Positions 24,692 to 34,390 are shown, counted from the first letter of the stretch. The stretch is 41,688 bases of DNA from Nostoc sp. LPT (GCF_017115165.1 NZ_JABXKF010000112.1:1-41688); one strand, 5' to 3'. Notes: generated from the sequence alone by a model not told the origin. Numbers and translations are program-made.

Positions 24692-25894
24692 TTATTCAAA
24701 GCGAAAGCGTTCCATGAAGCGGCGGTCAATCCAATCTTTGTAATACCACAAGAGTTTGTGGGGTGGTAAAGTAAAAGTGCCTCTGGTTGCGCTAGCTCGT
24801 TTGTCTCCTGTACCAATTAAACTCAAATATTGTTTCTGTGGTCTATAAGGTTTGAGTGACTTACCTAATAAAATTCGCTGCAAATTCTCAAACAAAGGTT
24901 TACCTTGCCTAACAGCAAATACCCCAGCTTTCGGACGTGGATGATTTACCATTGTGGCAATGTCACCAGATGCAAATACCTGCGGGTGCGTTTGAGATTG
25001 CAACGTGTCTTCTACCAAAATAAAACCTTGCTCATCAGTTCCTAGTCCAGCGTTTTTTAACCATTCGGGTGCTGATGCTTGTGTTACCCAAAAGATTTTA
25101 TTGCACTCTACTGTCAAACCAGATTCACATTTTATTTCAAATACTTCTTTAGTTTCCTTGGGCGTTATAGATGCGACTTTACATACAGTTTCCCCAAGAT
25201 GTAACTTAATACCTCGGTCAGTTAAAATGTGCTGAAGTTGATGCCGTACTGATTGATGATAATTGGGCATCAGTTCTTGTCCACGCTGGAATAAATGAAT
25301 TTCTCGGTTTTGAATAGGTTGTTGACTTTCATCGAAAATCCGATGTAAACGAGATTGCATTGATAGCGCTAATTCTACACCGCCAGCGCCTCCACCTGCG
25401 ATCGCAATCCTAATTGGTTCTTGAGGATTTTTACCTACGGTTTCAACTAATTCATGCCAATGCTCTAATAGCTGCGATACTGGTTTAGCTGCGATCGCAT
25501 ATTCTGCCGCACCTGATACAGATATTGTAGCCGGAGTGCTGCCAATATCAATAGACAGCACATCAAAATCTACCACAAGTCCGTTAGCACAGAGAACTTT
25601 GTTGTTTCTCAAGTCAAGGGCAACTACCGTATCAATATACAATTGTGCTTGAGCAAAGTTCGCCAAGGGTCGCAAGTCAATATGGCATTCATTGTGGCTG
25701 TAAAATCCGGCAATATGTCCTGGTAACATCCCAGAGTAGGCTGTCTCTGATGCTGTGGTAATCAGTATCAAACGTACTCCTGTCAATGGTTTGATGCCGA
25801 ACATTTTCATAACAATAGCATGGCTGTGACCGCCACCAACTAACACCAGATTTTTAACTATTGGTTGTATACTTTGTTGAATTTTAATAGTCAT
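24692..25894 (-). CDS. FAD-dependent pyridine nucleotide-disulphide oxidoreductase (SelD-N-terminal type)
   Basis: The 400-aa flavoprotein begins its Rossmann fold at LVLVGGGHSHAIVMK (residues about 16-30) and has the family marks YSGMLPGHIAGFYSH and HIDLRPLA. A second dinucleotide-binding site, RIAIAGGGAGGVELALSM, lies at about 161-178, and the FAD-closing FASGDIATM at about 309-317. The pattern is that of the NDH-2-like module that in many cyanobacteria is fused to the N-terminus of selenide water dikinase. Here it stands alone, with no SelD part and a C-terminus ending YYKDWIDRRFMERFRF. It may oxidise NAD(P)H with a quinone or other acceptor; the substrate is unknown. It converges with the TPR gene. 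Confidence 0.85.
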   Translation of the reverse strand: MTIKIQQSIQPIVKNLVLVGGGHSHAIVMKMFGIKPLTGVRLILITTASETAYSGMLPGHIAGFYSHNECHIDLRPLANFAQAQLYIDTVVALDLRNNKVLCANGLVVDFDVLSIDIGSTPATISVSGAAEYAIAAKPVSQLLEHWHELVETVGKNPQEPIRIAIAGGGAGGVELALSMQSRLHRIFDESQQPIQNREIHLFQRGQELMPNYHQSVRHQLQHILTDRGIKLHLGETVCKVASITPKETKEVFEIKCESGLTVECNKIFWVTQASAPEWLKNAGLGTDEQGFILVEDTLQSQTHPQVFASGDIATMVNHPRPKAGVFAVRQGKPLFENLQRILLGKSLKPYRPQKQYLSLIGTGDKRASATRGTFTLPPHKLLWYYKDWIDRRFMERFRFE

Positions 25895-26156
25895 TTTTAG
25901 TTAATCAATGATTATAAACAAATCAAAATTATCATGATGATGGTTAATTGTCAGTGAAGACTAAATGGTTGAAAATGGCAAGAGTCTGTATATGCTTATA
26001 TCTATTTACTCCAAAGTTATATTTTCGATTTTGTTGGTTACATTAGGAGATTTAAGTACTAACTATGTATGAAACAATAGCAGACACAAATAAATCATTC
26101 AAAAAATAGATTAGTGTTTGAATTTATTTTCATTAATTATTAATGCTTTTAATGCC

Positions 26157-26867
26157 ATGAAAAACATTTTATCAAAAAATCACATCCAGCTATCGAAAAT
26201 ATTCCTGTGGATACCTGCTTTCCAGGAACAAGTTAAACAAAATCAGCATCAGTCGCTAAAACGACGTTTAAGAATAGCAAGTGAACAACTTGGAAATAAT
26301 ACTATAGAAACCAGTGTAGCTGTAATTAATGATTTAGAACAAATTGCTCATAGTCATCCACAATACCACTGGACGATCGTAGACATTCTTACTACTTTTG
26401 TACGAAAAAATGCTCCTTATATGCCTCAAGAAGAAGTAACGAGCAACCTATCAACAAAAGTTCGTGTGGATATTCAAGCCGCGCTGACTGTTATCGCCAG
26501 AAGAGATGCAAACAAAGACCCAGTAAATGAGCAACTTGATTTGAGCTTCACGGATATGAGAGGAGCAAACTTGAAAGGGGCGAATCTACAACAGATAAAT
26601 CTCTATCAAGCTAATCTAGCTGGGGCTAATCTCAGAAAAGCTAATCTAGCGGGGGCAATACTTAGTGCAGCTAATCTAGAAGGAGCTAATTTATATCTAG
26701 CGAACTTAGAAGGAGCAATCCTCAGTGCAGCCAACCTTTCTGAAGCTAACCTTTCTGGAGCTAACCTGCATCGTGCTAGTTTATATCTAGCTGGCTTGCA
26801 TGGGGCAATTCTCAATAACACCATACTCAATGGCGCAAACCTCAGAGAAACTAAATTCTCTGAGTAA
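26157..26867 (+). CDS. Pentapeptide-repeat protein (soluble paralogue)
   Basis: From the ATG at 26157 the product has 236 aa; a TTG start at 26118 would add 13 residues, and neither has a ribosome site. An N-terminal helical domain includes RLRIASEQLGNNTIETS, HWTIVDILTTFVRKNAP and VDIQAALTVIARR. It is followed, from about residue 135, by some 18 pentapeptides of the A(N/D)Lxx type (GANLKGANLQQINLYQANL), which form a right-handed quadrilateral beta-helix. The domain order and the HWTI...ILT.FVR and IQAALTVI.RR signatures are shared with the 491-aa protein at 27220, so the two are paralogues. Unlike its neighbour it has no membrane segments. Confidence 0.85.
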   Translation: MKNILSKNHIQLSKIFLWIPAFQEQVKQNQHQSLKRRLRIASEQLGNNTIETSVAVINDLEQIAHSHPQYHWTIVDILTTFVRKNAPYMPQEEVTSNLSTKVRVDIQAALTVIARRDANKDPVNEQLDLSFTDMRGANLKGANLQQINLYQANLAGANLRKANLAGAILSAANLEGANLYLANLEGAILSAANLSEANLSGANLHRASLYLAGLHGAILNNTILNGANLRETKFSE

Positions 26868-26904
26868 TATCATATTCGCTTGATTATTGATTCAACCCTA
26901 AAAA

Positions 26905-26975
26905 CTTCACCCTGCCAAAGCGTAGCTTTGTCTCCCATCCTCTTAGTAAAAGGACGGGATTAAGGAGTAGGATGC
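26905..26975. repeat. Three-stem palindromic repeat, copy 2
   Basis: This element is related to 24580-24648: it keeps CAAAGC-gta-GCTTTG, tctcc and ggattaagg, and its second hairpin is CCCaTCCT/AGGAcGGG instead of TCCCC/GGGGA. The outer stem is weaker than in copy 1. It lies 38 bases after the first pentapeptide gene. The remaining 26976-27219 is AT-rich leader DNA for the next gene, with no other feature seen. Confidence 0.65.
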
Positions 26976-27219
26976 AAGCAATGAAAATTTTTTCCCTATT
27001 CCCCATTCCCTATTTTCAGTGGAATTCGTAATTTTTGTACCACAAGCGTTTCATTGATTTGGAATGGTGGTTTCTTGATGTAGTGACGTAAAATTATATT
27101 CGATATCATTCCCTAGTTCAATGAGTGTTTTGACACCTATTATAATTTTCTGCTAAATGCTATACTATTTTTCCTCAACAGCTAAGTAATAATTCTAGGT
27201 TGTAAGGAAAATTTTTACC

Positions 27220-28695
27220 ATGTCTTCTAAAAAGACAGACGCTCTGTTGAATTGGTTGATAACTTTAACAGTTATATTTGGCTGCTCGTTGACTGTAATT
27301 TTCTTCGCCTTGTCCAGTATTAAAGAATTGTCAATTCAAGAAAAAATCCAGTATAGAAACCAAGCTTTAACAACTACTGCTATAGTTTTTCTGGCATCGG
27401 CAGCAATGTTTAATACTTATTATGCAGCAAGGCGTGCCCAAGCGATGCAGAAGAGTGCCATCGCATCTGAGAAAAACTTAGAAATTGGCCTGCAAAATGC
27501 AAAACTCAATCAAGACAGATTGATTGCAGAGCGCTTTATGGGCGCAATTGCCCAGCTTGGCCACGAAAAGGTTGAAACCCGGACAGGCGCAATTTATGCA
27601 TTGGAAAGGGTTGCTCAGGATTTTCCTCAAGAACACTGGACAATTATGGAAATCCTCACTGCCTTTGTGCGAGAGAATACACCTATCCAGCAGGTAAAAG
27701 GGGAGCAACAACAGCCAGAATATCAAGGAGCAGTTTACTCAAGTCGGCGTAGAGGTGGGTCGCATCCGACACCGCAGTTGGAGCAAAATCTCGATGAAGA
27801 ATTCCCAAAAATACGCACCGATATTCAAGCAGCCCTGACTGTTATCGGCAGGCGTAATTTACTTGAAGACCCAAAAGATCAGAAACTTGATTTACGTAAC
27901 ACCGATATTAGACAAGCAGACCTGCTAAAAACTAACCTGCAACAAGCTGACCTGCGTGGAGCTGACTTGAGTGGGGCTGACTTACGTGGGGCTGACTTGA
28001 GTGGAGCAGACCTTACTGGCGCTAAACTTATTAAGTCGATTCTTTATGAAACCAAATTACTAAAAGCTAGTTTGTATGGAGCCAACCTTTGTTGGGCTAA
28101 CCTGAATCGTACTGACCTCTCTGGAGCAAACCTGCGTTCAGCCAACCTCTCTGGTGCAAGTCTGCGTGCAGCTAATTTACAGGGGGCGAACCTTTATAAA
28201 GCTAACTTGCAACAAGCGACCTTAAAAGTTGCTAACCTCTCTGGAGCAAAGTTGTTTTTAGCTAACTTGCAAGGAGCAAAATTGGGTAAAGCCAATCTGC
28301 ACCAAACGGGTTTGATTGGTGCTAACCTCTGTGGGGCTAACTTAAATGGAGCTAACCTTTCTGGGGCTAATTTGAATGCAGCCAAACTTCACCAAACAGA
28401 AGTCTATTTTGCCAACCTTTCGGAAGCTAGCTTAACGGAAGCTGACCTGTATCAGGCTAATCTGATTGGAGCAAACCTGTATAGGGCAACTTTTTATCAA
28501 GCTAACCTGACTCAGGCAAACCTGATGGGAGCTAACTTTTTACAAGCTAATCTCAATGATGTCAAACTGGAAGGGACTATTTTGACAGGAGCGAAAAACT
28601 TAGAGTTGCAGCAGATTAGAAAGGCGCTTGGCGATCGCACTACTCGTCTACCTGATTATATCGAAGCACCGACAAATTGGCGGCAATCTAGTTAA
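27220..28695 (+). CDS. Membrane-anchored pentapeptide-repeat protein
   Basis: The 491-aa protein has AAGGAAAA upstream of its ATG. Two membrane helices open it (LITLTVIFGCSLTVIFFAL about 14-32 and TTTAIVFLASAAMFNTYYA about 51-69), then a cytoplasmic helical domain (RFMGAIAQLGHEKVETRTGA, HWTIMEILTAFVREN, IQAALTVIGRR). From about residue 225 a long run of some 45 pentapeptides (ADLRGADLSGADLRGADLSG and onward) ends near 470. Its function is unknown; pentapeptide helices can mimic DNA or act as interaction surfaces, and this type occurs in many copies in Nostoc. It forms a tandem paralogue pair with 26157-26867. Confidence 0.9.
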   Translation: MSSKKTDALLNWLITLTVIFGCSLTVIFFALSSIKELSIQEKIQYRNQALTTTAIVFLASAAMFNTYYAARRAQAMQKSAIASEKNLEIGLQNAKLNQDRLIAERFMGAIAQLGHEKVETRTGAIYALERVAQDFPQEHWTIMEILTAFVRENTPIQQVKGEQQQPEYQGAVYSSRRRGGSHPTPQLEQNLDEEFPKIRTDIQAALTVIGRRNLLEDPKDQKLDLRNTDIRQADLLKTNLQQADLRGADLSGADLRGADLSGADLTGAKLIKSILYETKLLKASLYGANLCWANLNRTDLSGANLRSANLSGASLRAANLQGANLYKANLQQATLKVANLSGAKLFLANLQGAKLGKANLHQTGLIGANLCGANLNGANLSGANLNAAKLHQTEVYFANLSEASLTEADLYQANLIGANLYRATFYQANLTQANLMGANFLQANLNDVKLEGTILTGAKNLELQQIRKALGDRTTRLPDYIEAPTNWRQSS

Positions 28696-28767
28696 GCGAT
28701 CGCAGCATCATTCGTTATTTGGGCGTATTCTACCGTTTTTTCTTAATGCTATAGTTTTTACCAAAAG

Positions 28768-28788
28768 TCTCCGTAATAATTATGGAGA
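28768..28788. terminator. Palindrome between convergent genes
   Basis: TCTCC-g-TAAT-a-ATTA-t-GGAGA is a near-perfect palindrome with T-rich DNA on its left and A-rich DNA on its right. It sits between the ends of the pentapeptide gene and the small secreted-protein gene, as expected for a shared terminator. Confidence 0.45.
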
Positions 28789-28800
28789 TGAAAAATCAGC

Positions 28801-29130
28801 TTATTGATTGTTAGCAATAATCTCTTCAAGCTCTTGAGTACTAACATTCACAGCCTGAGTATAATTTTCATCCCAACAAGCTGCAAAATCGTAGCCTGAA
28901 GCTGTACAAAGCTGAACATAATAAGCACGCACGTCACATTCCCTACGTCCGATTCTCAATTCGTAATTATCAGGATCGGCATCTTGCAAATTCATAATGG
29001 TATTACAAATTTGAATAGTTGTAAGCGTTTCTGGATCAAAGGCTTGAGCATTACTTTTAAGTGAAAAGCTGAAAACAGTAAGTGGGACAACAAATAAACT
29101 TGCTACCAATTTTCCAGAAATTTTTTTCAT
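28801..29130 (-). CDS. Small secreted cysteine-containing protein
   Basis: The 109-aa protein starts at the ATG at 29130, chosen because AGGTG lies 7 bases upstream and a classic signal peptide begins there (MKKISGKLVASLFVVPLTV, then SLKSNAQA with cleavage after AQA). The longer frame to 29250 is not needed. The mature part (about 80 aa) has four cysteines (QICNTIM, RRECDV, VQLCTASG, AACWDE), which could form two disulphides in the periplasm. I know no family for it. Confidence 0.7.
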   Translation of the reverse strand: MKKISGKLVASLFVVPLTVFSFSLKSNAQAFDPETLTTIQICNTIMNLQDADPDNYELRIGRRECDVRAYYVQLCTASGYDFAACWDENYTQAVNVSTQELEEIIANNQ

Positions 29131-29258
29131 TTTTTCGCACCTTTGTTTACTGTAATAGGCATCCATTTTCTTTACTGAGGCACTAAAGCGATCGCATTTC
29201 AAATACTCAGAATAATAAGTGCGATCGCCTTTGACTCCTTTGGCAAGCAATTAATAAT

Positions 29259-29516
29259 CTACTCACCACCCATCAACGCCGAAACAAAAGCTGCACCCAC
29301 AGCTAATATGCCTAGAGAACGAGTGGTTCCCATCGTCGAATCAGAGATGATATTGCCCTCTGTGTTTACTACCATATGTTGCTGACCATTTGTTCCTTGA
29401 TAGTAGACTATGAATCCATTCTCTCCTTCTGCATAACCCTGATACTCCGCAAAAGGATGGTACTCACTAACAATTTTGTTAAATATATTGTGCATAACAT
29501 ATTCAGACGCAGACAT
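29259..29516 (-). CDS. 85-aa hypothetical protein with C-terminal membrane segment
   Basis: The protein starts MSASEYVMHNIFNKIVSEYH and contains a beta-rich centre (GFIVYYQGTNGQQHMVVNTE) resembling a small sheet domain. It ends with a hydrophobic GILAVGAAFVSALMGGE. There is no clear ribosome site and a second ATG (MHNIF) is possible. It precedes the secreted-protein gene on the same strand by 128 bases. The family is not recognised; the coding probability is moderate. Confidence 0.5.
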   Translation of the reverse strand: MSASEYVMHNIFNKIVSEYHPFAEYQGYAEGENGFIVYYQGTNGQQHMVVNTEGNIISDSTMGTTRSLGILAVGAAFVSALMGGE

Positions 29517-29898
29517 ATTTAAAACTACTGATTTTTTGGTGAATCTCTTGTGAGCATTCCATTGAAATTCAAGTATGAAACGAAATCAAAATTAAAGGAA
29601 AAACTCCAATAAATAGAAAAAATTAAAAACGATTAAATTCTTTGCTATTTAATATGTAAGTTAGTTTTTTTTGTTAATTAATCGTTCCTGATAGTTTTTA
29701 GATTAAACTGATTTTCAAAATAAATATTTCAACTCGTTGCTCATCTAGTTGCAGATTTCAACCAAGCAGACTGCATAAAACTGCAATCACCAATTTGCAA
29801 AACATTTCTGTCATGAACGCTTATCAAGAGAAAATCATAAGTTTATTATCTAAATAGCGGTATACTACAAATCAAATTAATTATTTTCATCAGAGCTT
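29517..29898. other. AT-rich divergent intergenic region
   Basis: This is 382 bases between a minus-strand small gene and the TpsA gene. It is very AT-rich and should carry promoters for both directions. I see no repeat, hairpin or small gene in it. Confidence 0.4.
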
Positions 29899-32800
29899 AT
29901 GGTTACGCGATCGCCACAGCATCAAGCTATTATTGTGCAACTATCCTCAACAACACAATCTTTTAATCAAACTGCTGCGAGCGATAAAAAATTCTTCAAT
30001 CTGTGTTGGAAAATAGCAAGTGCGTGGAGTTTATTTGGAATAGTCGCATTTGTTCCAACTCCTGTTTTTGCCCAAAGTGCGATCGCGCCTGACAACACAT
30101 TAGGGGCTGAAAGTTCCCAAGTTGTAACTAATTTTAATGGTTTACCAGTTGAAGTAATTACTGGTGGTGCAACTCGCGGAATTAACTTGTTTCATAGTTT
30201 CCAAGAATTTAACATCAGCGAGGGACGGGAAGCTTATTTTTTAAGTCCTAGTGCAGATATTCAGAATATTTTGGCGAGGGTGACGGGTGGAAACCGCTCT
30301 GAGATATTAGGTAAGCTGGGTACTTCTGGCAACTCGCAGCCGAATTTATTTCTAATAAATCCTAATGGGATTATTTTTGGAGAAAAAGCCAGTTTAGATG
30401 TGCAGGGTTCGTTCGTTGCGACAACTGCAAATGGGGTGCAGTTTGAGAATCAGGGAAATTTTAGTGCCACAAATCCCCAAGCAGCACCTTTGTTATCGGT
30501 GAATCCTTCAGCGTTGCTGTTTAATCAGATTAATCAAGGAGAAATAATTAACCGTAGTCGTCAAGTTGCGACACTGGGAAGTTTTTATTTAATAGGTGGA
30601 GATATTACATTTGATGGTGGTGTTGCAAGTTCGTTAGGAAATAGTTTGGAATTGGGTGCAGTTGCAGGAACAGGAAATGTTGAGTTGATTGGTAGCGGTA
30701 ATCAAATACAGTTAGCCTTCCCAGAAAATGTACCAAAAGCGGATATTGTTCTGCAAAATAACGCCTTTGCTTTGACAAGTGGAGGGAGTGCAATTACTGT
30801 TAACGCTCGTAACATAAGCCTATCTGGGAATAGTTTTATTGGTTCATTACTTCAAAATGGGGAAGGTCAACCAAGTGTTGCTGCGGGAGATGTTGTAGTT
30901 AATGCCACTGGCAATGTCACGCTGGATAATCTTAGTAATATTACAAGTCGGGGTGCGGAAAACTCTTTCGGTGATACCGGAAATATTGCAATTGATGCCC
31001 AATCTATTCGCCTCACAAACGGAAGTCTAATCGATAGTAATGGCCCGAAAAATCGGGGAGATATTATTTTAAATGCCAAAAATAATGTTAGCCTCAATGG
31101 CAATAGTTTTATTACTACCAGTGGAATCTTCAATCCGATAGGTAAAGCTGGTGACATTACAATCACAACTGGAAAAATTAATTTAAGCAATCAATCTGGA
31201 ATTAGTTCTGCCAATACTGGACAAGGGCAAGGTGGAAAAATAGCCCTAAAAGCTCAAGAAGCCATTTTGCTGAATAGTGGAAGTAATATTTCAAGCAGTT
31301 CTACTGCGTCTGCTTTTGGTCAGGTTAACGATCTGCCTAGCGGTGATATTGAAATCAACACGAGAAACCTCACACTTGATGGTAGCAATACCTTGATCGA
31401 TTCTTCAAATCTTGATGAGGGAAGGGGTGGCAATATTCAGATTTTCGCTGAGGACTCAATTTTATTAAATGGTCTTGCGTTCATTTTATCTTCTAGTAAT
31501 GGTCAAGGCGATGCTGGAAATATTCAGCTTGAAACGCGATTGCTTACACTTACTAACGGTGGAAACATTGGTACGCAATCGTCAGGACGTGGTAATAGTG
31601 GCAATCTATTAGTGAACACTTCAAACTCCGTAACTTTGAGCGGCATAACAACATTTATTGATCCACAAACTGGAGAGACAAGTACTACAGGAAGTAGGCT
31701 AACAACTAGCGCTTTGGGTACTGGAAATAGTGGGCAATTAACTATTAATACGCAACGATTAAGCATTAGCGATGGTGGAGATATTACAACTAGAAGTAGT
31801 AACCTTGGCCACGGAGGAGATTTGATAATCAATGCCAAAGACTATGTAGAGGTTTTAGGTGGTTCACCCACTGGTCGCAGCGCTATCTCTACTAGTGCTT
31901 TAGGGTCTGGAGATGCAGGGAGTATGAGGATTAACGCAGGTCGTTTAAGCATTCGTGATGGAGGACAAGTCAGTACTTCTACCTTAGGTAAAGGAAAGGG
32001 AGGAAATTTGACTGTTAATGCTGACCGTAGCGTGGAACTCATTGGTACATCTATTGACGGTCGTTTTTTTAGTGCTTTGGCTGCTTCTGCTGAATCGCGT
32101 TCATCTGGGAATGCAGGAGATTTGACGATTACCACCCCAGATTTACTTGTGCGAGATGGGGCACAGGTTAGTACTGGTACATTTGGTACAGGTAAGGGAG
32201 GAAATTTATTTGTAAATGCCTCAAATAAAGTAGAACTGATTGGTATCTCTGCGGATGGTCGAACTATTAGCGCCTTGGGTGCTTCTGCTCAGACAGGCTC
32301 AAGTGGAAATGCAGGAAATTTGACTATTGAAACTCAAGATTTATTTATACGAGATGGAGCAACAGTTATCACTGCTACATTTGGTACAGGCAATGGAGGA
32401 AATTTGACAGTCAATGCAAGCGGTAGCGTAGAAGTAATTGGCGCGTCTGCTAATCGTCTTTTTAACAGTAGATTGAGTACATCTGCGAACCAAGGCTTAA
32501 CAGGAAACGCGGGAGGCTTAACGATTAACGCCCAAAATTTACTTGTGCGCGATGGTGGACAGGTGGATGCAGCCACATTTGGTCAGGGTAAAGGGGGAAA
32601 TTTAACTGTTAATGCCACAGGTAAAGTAGAACTGATTGGTACATCAGCAGATGTTAGTCTTTTTACTACTTTGGCTACTTCTGCTGAAGCAGGTTTAACT
32701 GGGGATGCAGGTGATTTGGCAATTAACGCCCAAGATTTATTTGTACGGGATGGGGCACAGATAATTGCTTCAACATCTGGTAGAGGTAAAGCAGGTAATT

Positions 32801-34086
32801 TAACTATAAACGCTTCTGGTAAGGTAGAACTAATTGGTATCTCTGCTGATAGTAGTTTTGTTAGTGGTTTGAGTGCTTCCACTAACCAAGATTCGACAGG
32901 CGATGCGGGAAAATTGACGATTACCACCCAAGATTTACTTGTGCGAAATGGGGCAGCAATTAGCACTGCTACATTTGGTGCAGGTAAGGGAGGAAATTTA
33001 ACTGTCAATGCTGCCAATAGCGTGGAACTAACTGGTACATCTATTGATGGTCGTTTTTTAAGTGGTTTGAGTGCTTCTGCCTATGCAGGGTCAACTGGAG
33101 ATGCAGGAAATTTGCAGGTTGATACCCAAAACTTACTGGTGCGAGATGGGGCACAAGTATTTACTGGCACATTTGGTACTGGAAAAGCTGGAAATTTAAC
33201 TGTTAATGCTTCACGCCAAGTTGAGTTGATTGGTAGGTCTGCTGATGGTCGTTTTCCTAGTGGCTTGTTAGCTTCAGCTGAACCCAACTCAACAGGAAAT
33301 GCTGGAGATATGAGAATTAACACTCCTCAATTACTTGTACGCAATGGTGCAGAAGTATCGGTCAATGCCAGAGGAACAGGTAATGCAGGTATTATGTCCA
33401 TTAACGCTAACACCATCCGCCTAGACAATAAAGCCTCTCTCAACGCCAACACCCGCAGTCCAAATAAAGACCCCAACCGCGAACAAGCCACCATCAACCT
33501 CAACACTCAAAATTTAACTCTCCGTCAAGGTAGCAGCATTACTACCGATGCCACAGGCGAGAATGTCATTGGTGGTAACATCAACATCAATACAAAATTT
33601 TTAATTGCTCCAGAAAATAGCCGCATCAGTGCTAACTCAGATAACTCTCGCGGTGGTCAAGTGAGAATCAACGCCCAAGGTGTATTTGTTGGCACTCAGC
33701 CCAGCGATGTCTCGCAATACATCACAGCCACTTCGGGAGTTGGTTTATCGGGAAATGTTGATGTTAACTCCCCTGATAACAGTTCAATTCAAAATAGCCT
33801 CACCTCATTCCCCACAAATGCGATTGACACCAACACGCTCATTGCTAATAGCTGCATAGCTCGTGCAAATAAAAAACAAGAAAATAGCTTCATCATCACA
33901 GGTGGAGGTGCTTTACCCAACCGTCCCGGTGATGTATTAATGTCTAACTATTCCACAGATAGAGTGCGTGGTGTCAATAATGAAATTACATTACGTCCTT
34001 GGAAAAAAGGCGATCCAATTGTCGAACCAACTGGTGTATATCGACTCTCCGACGGACGACTGGTAATGAGTCGTCCATGCGAATAA
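29899..34086 (+). CDS. Two-partner secretion exoprotein (filamentous haemagglutinin-like TpsA)
   Basis: The 1395-aa protein has a long N-terminal region ending in a signal peptide (IASAWSLFGIVAFVPTPVFAQ, cleavage near residue 53). It is followed by the haemagglutinin-type TPS domain, about residues 57-300, with NLFHSFQEFNISEG, LARVTGG and the hallmark NLFLINPNGIIFGEKASLDV. TpsA proteins are exported through a dedicated TpsB barrel and fold as beta-helices on the surface. From about residue 672 there are seven 66-aa repeats (LLVRDGAQVSTGTFGTGKGG, then VELIG.SADGR). The C-terminus is ANSCIARANKK, then ITGGGALP, and YRLSDGRLVMSRPCE, the usual end of cyanobacterial members. No intact tpsB is nearby, only a remnant at 35951-36133. 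Confidence 0.92.
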   Translation: MVTRSPQHQAIIVQLSSTTQSFNQTAASDKKFFNLCWKIASAWSLFGIVAFVPTPVFAQSAIAPDNTLGAESSQVVTNFNGLPVEVITGGATRGINLFHSFQEFNISEGREAYFLSPSADIQNILARVTGGNRSEILGKLGTSGNSQPNLFLINPNGIIFGEKASLDVQGSFVATTANGVQFENQGNFSATNPQAAPLLSVNPSALLFNQINQGEIINRSRQVATLGSFYLIGGDITFDGGVASSLGNSLELGAVAGTGNVELIGSGNQIQLAFPENVPKADIVLQNNAFALTSGGSAITVNARNISLSGNSFIGSLLQNGEGQPSVAAGDVVVNATGNVTLDNLSNITSRGAENSFGDTGNIAIDAQSIRLTNGSLIDSNGPKNRGDIILNAKNNVSLNGNSFITTSGIFNPIGKAGDITITTGKINLSNQSGISSANTGQGQGGKIALKAQEAILLNSGSNISSSSTASAFGQVNDLPSGDIEINTRNLTLDGSNTLIDSSNLDEGRGGNIQIFAEDSILLNGLAFILSSSNGQGDAGNIQLETRLLTLTNGGNIGTQSSGRGNSGNLLVNTSNSVTLSGITTFIDPQTGETSTTGSRLTTSALGTGNSGQLTINTQRLSISDGGDITTRSSNLGHGGDLIINAKDYVEVLGGSPTGRSAISTSALGSGDAGSMRINAGRLSIRDGGQVSTSTLGKGKGGNLTVNADRSVELIGTSIDGRFFSALAASAESRSSGNAGDLTITTPDLLVRDGAQVSTGTFGTGKGGNLFVNASNKVELIGISADGRTISALGASAQTGSSGNAGNLTIETQDLFIRDGATVITATFGTGNGGNLTVNASGSVEVIGASANRLFNSRLSTSANQGLTGNAGGLTINAQNLLVRDGGQVDAATFGQGKGGNLTVNATGKVELIGTSADVSLFTTLATSAEAGLTGDAGDLAINAQDLFVRDGAQIIASTSGRGKAGNLTINASGKVELIGISADSSFVSGLSASTNQDSTGDAGKLTITTQDLLVRNGAAISTATFGAGKGGNLTVNAANSVELTGTSIDGRFLSGLSASAYAGSTGDAGNLQVDTQNLLVRDGAQVFTGTFGTGKAGNLTVNASRQVELIGRSADGRFPSGLLASAEPNSTGNAGDMRINTPQLLVRNGAEVSVNARGTGNAGIMSINANTIRLDNKASLNANTRSPNKDPNREQATINLNTQNLTLRQGSSITTDATGENVIGGNININTKFLIAPENSRISANSDNSRGGQVRINAQGVFVGTQPSDVSQYITATSGVGLSGNVDVNSPDNSSIQNSLTSFPTNAIDTNTLIANSCIARANKKQENSFIITGGGALPNRPGDVLMSNYSTDRVRGVNNEITLRPWKKGDPIVEPTGVYRLSDGRLVMSRPCE
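31915..33300 (+). repeat. 198-bp tandem repeat inside the TpsA gene, 7 copies
   Basis: The GNAGxLxI step (gcaggnnatttg) recurs at 31915, 32113, 32311, 32509, 32707, 32905, 33103 and 33301, i.e. at exactly 198-base intervals. No indel has accumulated, so the copies expand or contract as whole 66-aa modules. Confidence 0.9.
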
Positions 34087-34199
34087 TTGCGATCGCAAGT
34101 CAGAAAACTGTTTGATGATTGGCTAAAATGGAGCGCAAGCCAAACAAACGAAAGCCTTATGACTGCTGTTTCGAGCGACTTATAATAAGGTGCTACATC

Positions 34200-34271
34200 A
34201 CCATTACAGGTGGAGGTGCTTTACCCAACTATCTCGGTGATATATCAATGTCCAATTATTCCACAGCATAA
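34200..34271 (+). pseudogene. Fragment of a second tpsA C-terminus
   Basis: Twenty-four codons read TITGGGALPNYLGDISMSNY, then STA and a stop. They align with IITGGGALPNRPGDVLMSNY and ST in the intact TpsA (near 33893-33961). The fragment lies about 115 bases after the intact gene, has no start, and stops early where the intact protein continues for about 38 residues. Confidence 0.8.
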
Positions 34272-34278
34272 ATTAGTA

Positions 34279-34308
34279 TGCAGAGACATTACATATAACG
34301 TCTCTGCA
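34279..34308 (+). terminator. Hairpin after the tpsA region
   Basis: A 9-bp perfect stem, TGCAGAGAC/GTCTCTGCA, with a 12-base loop is followed by aaggattttatt. It probably ends tpsA transcription, or is one more dispersed palindrome. Confidence 0.55.
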
Positions 34309-34390
34309 AGGATTTTATTATTACGTGAAATTATTTTACAGTAGCCGCCTAAAGCTAATTTCTTCGAGTTTCATTGCATGTGTCTTCGTA

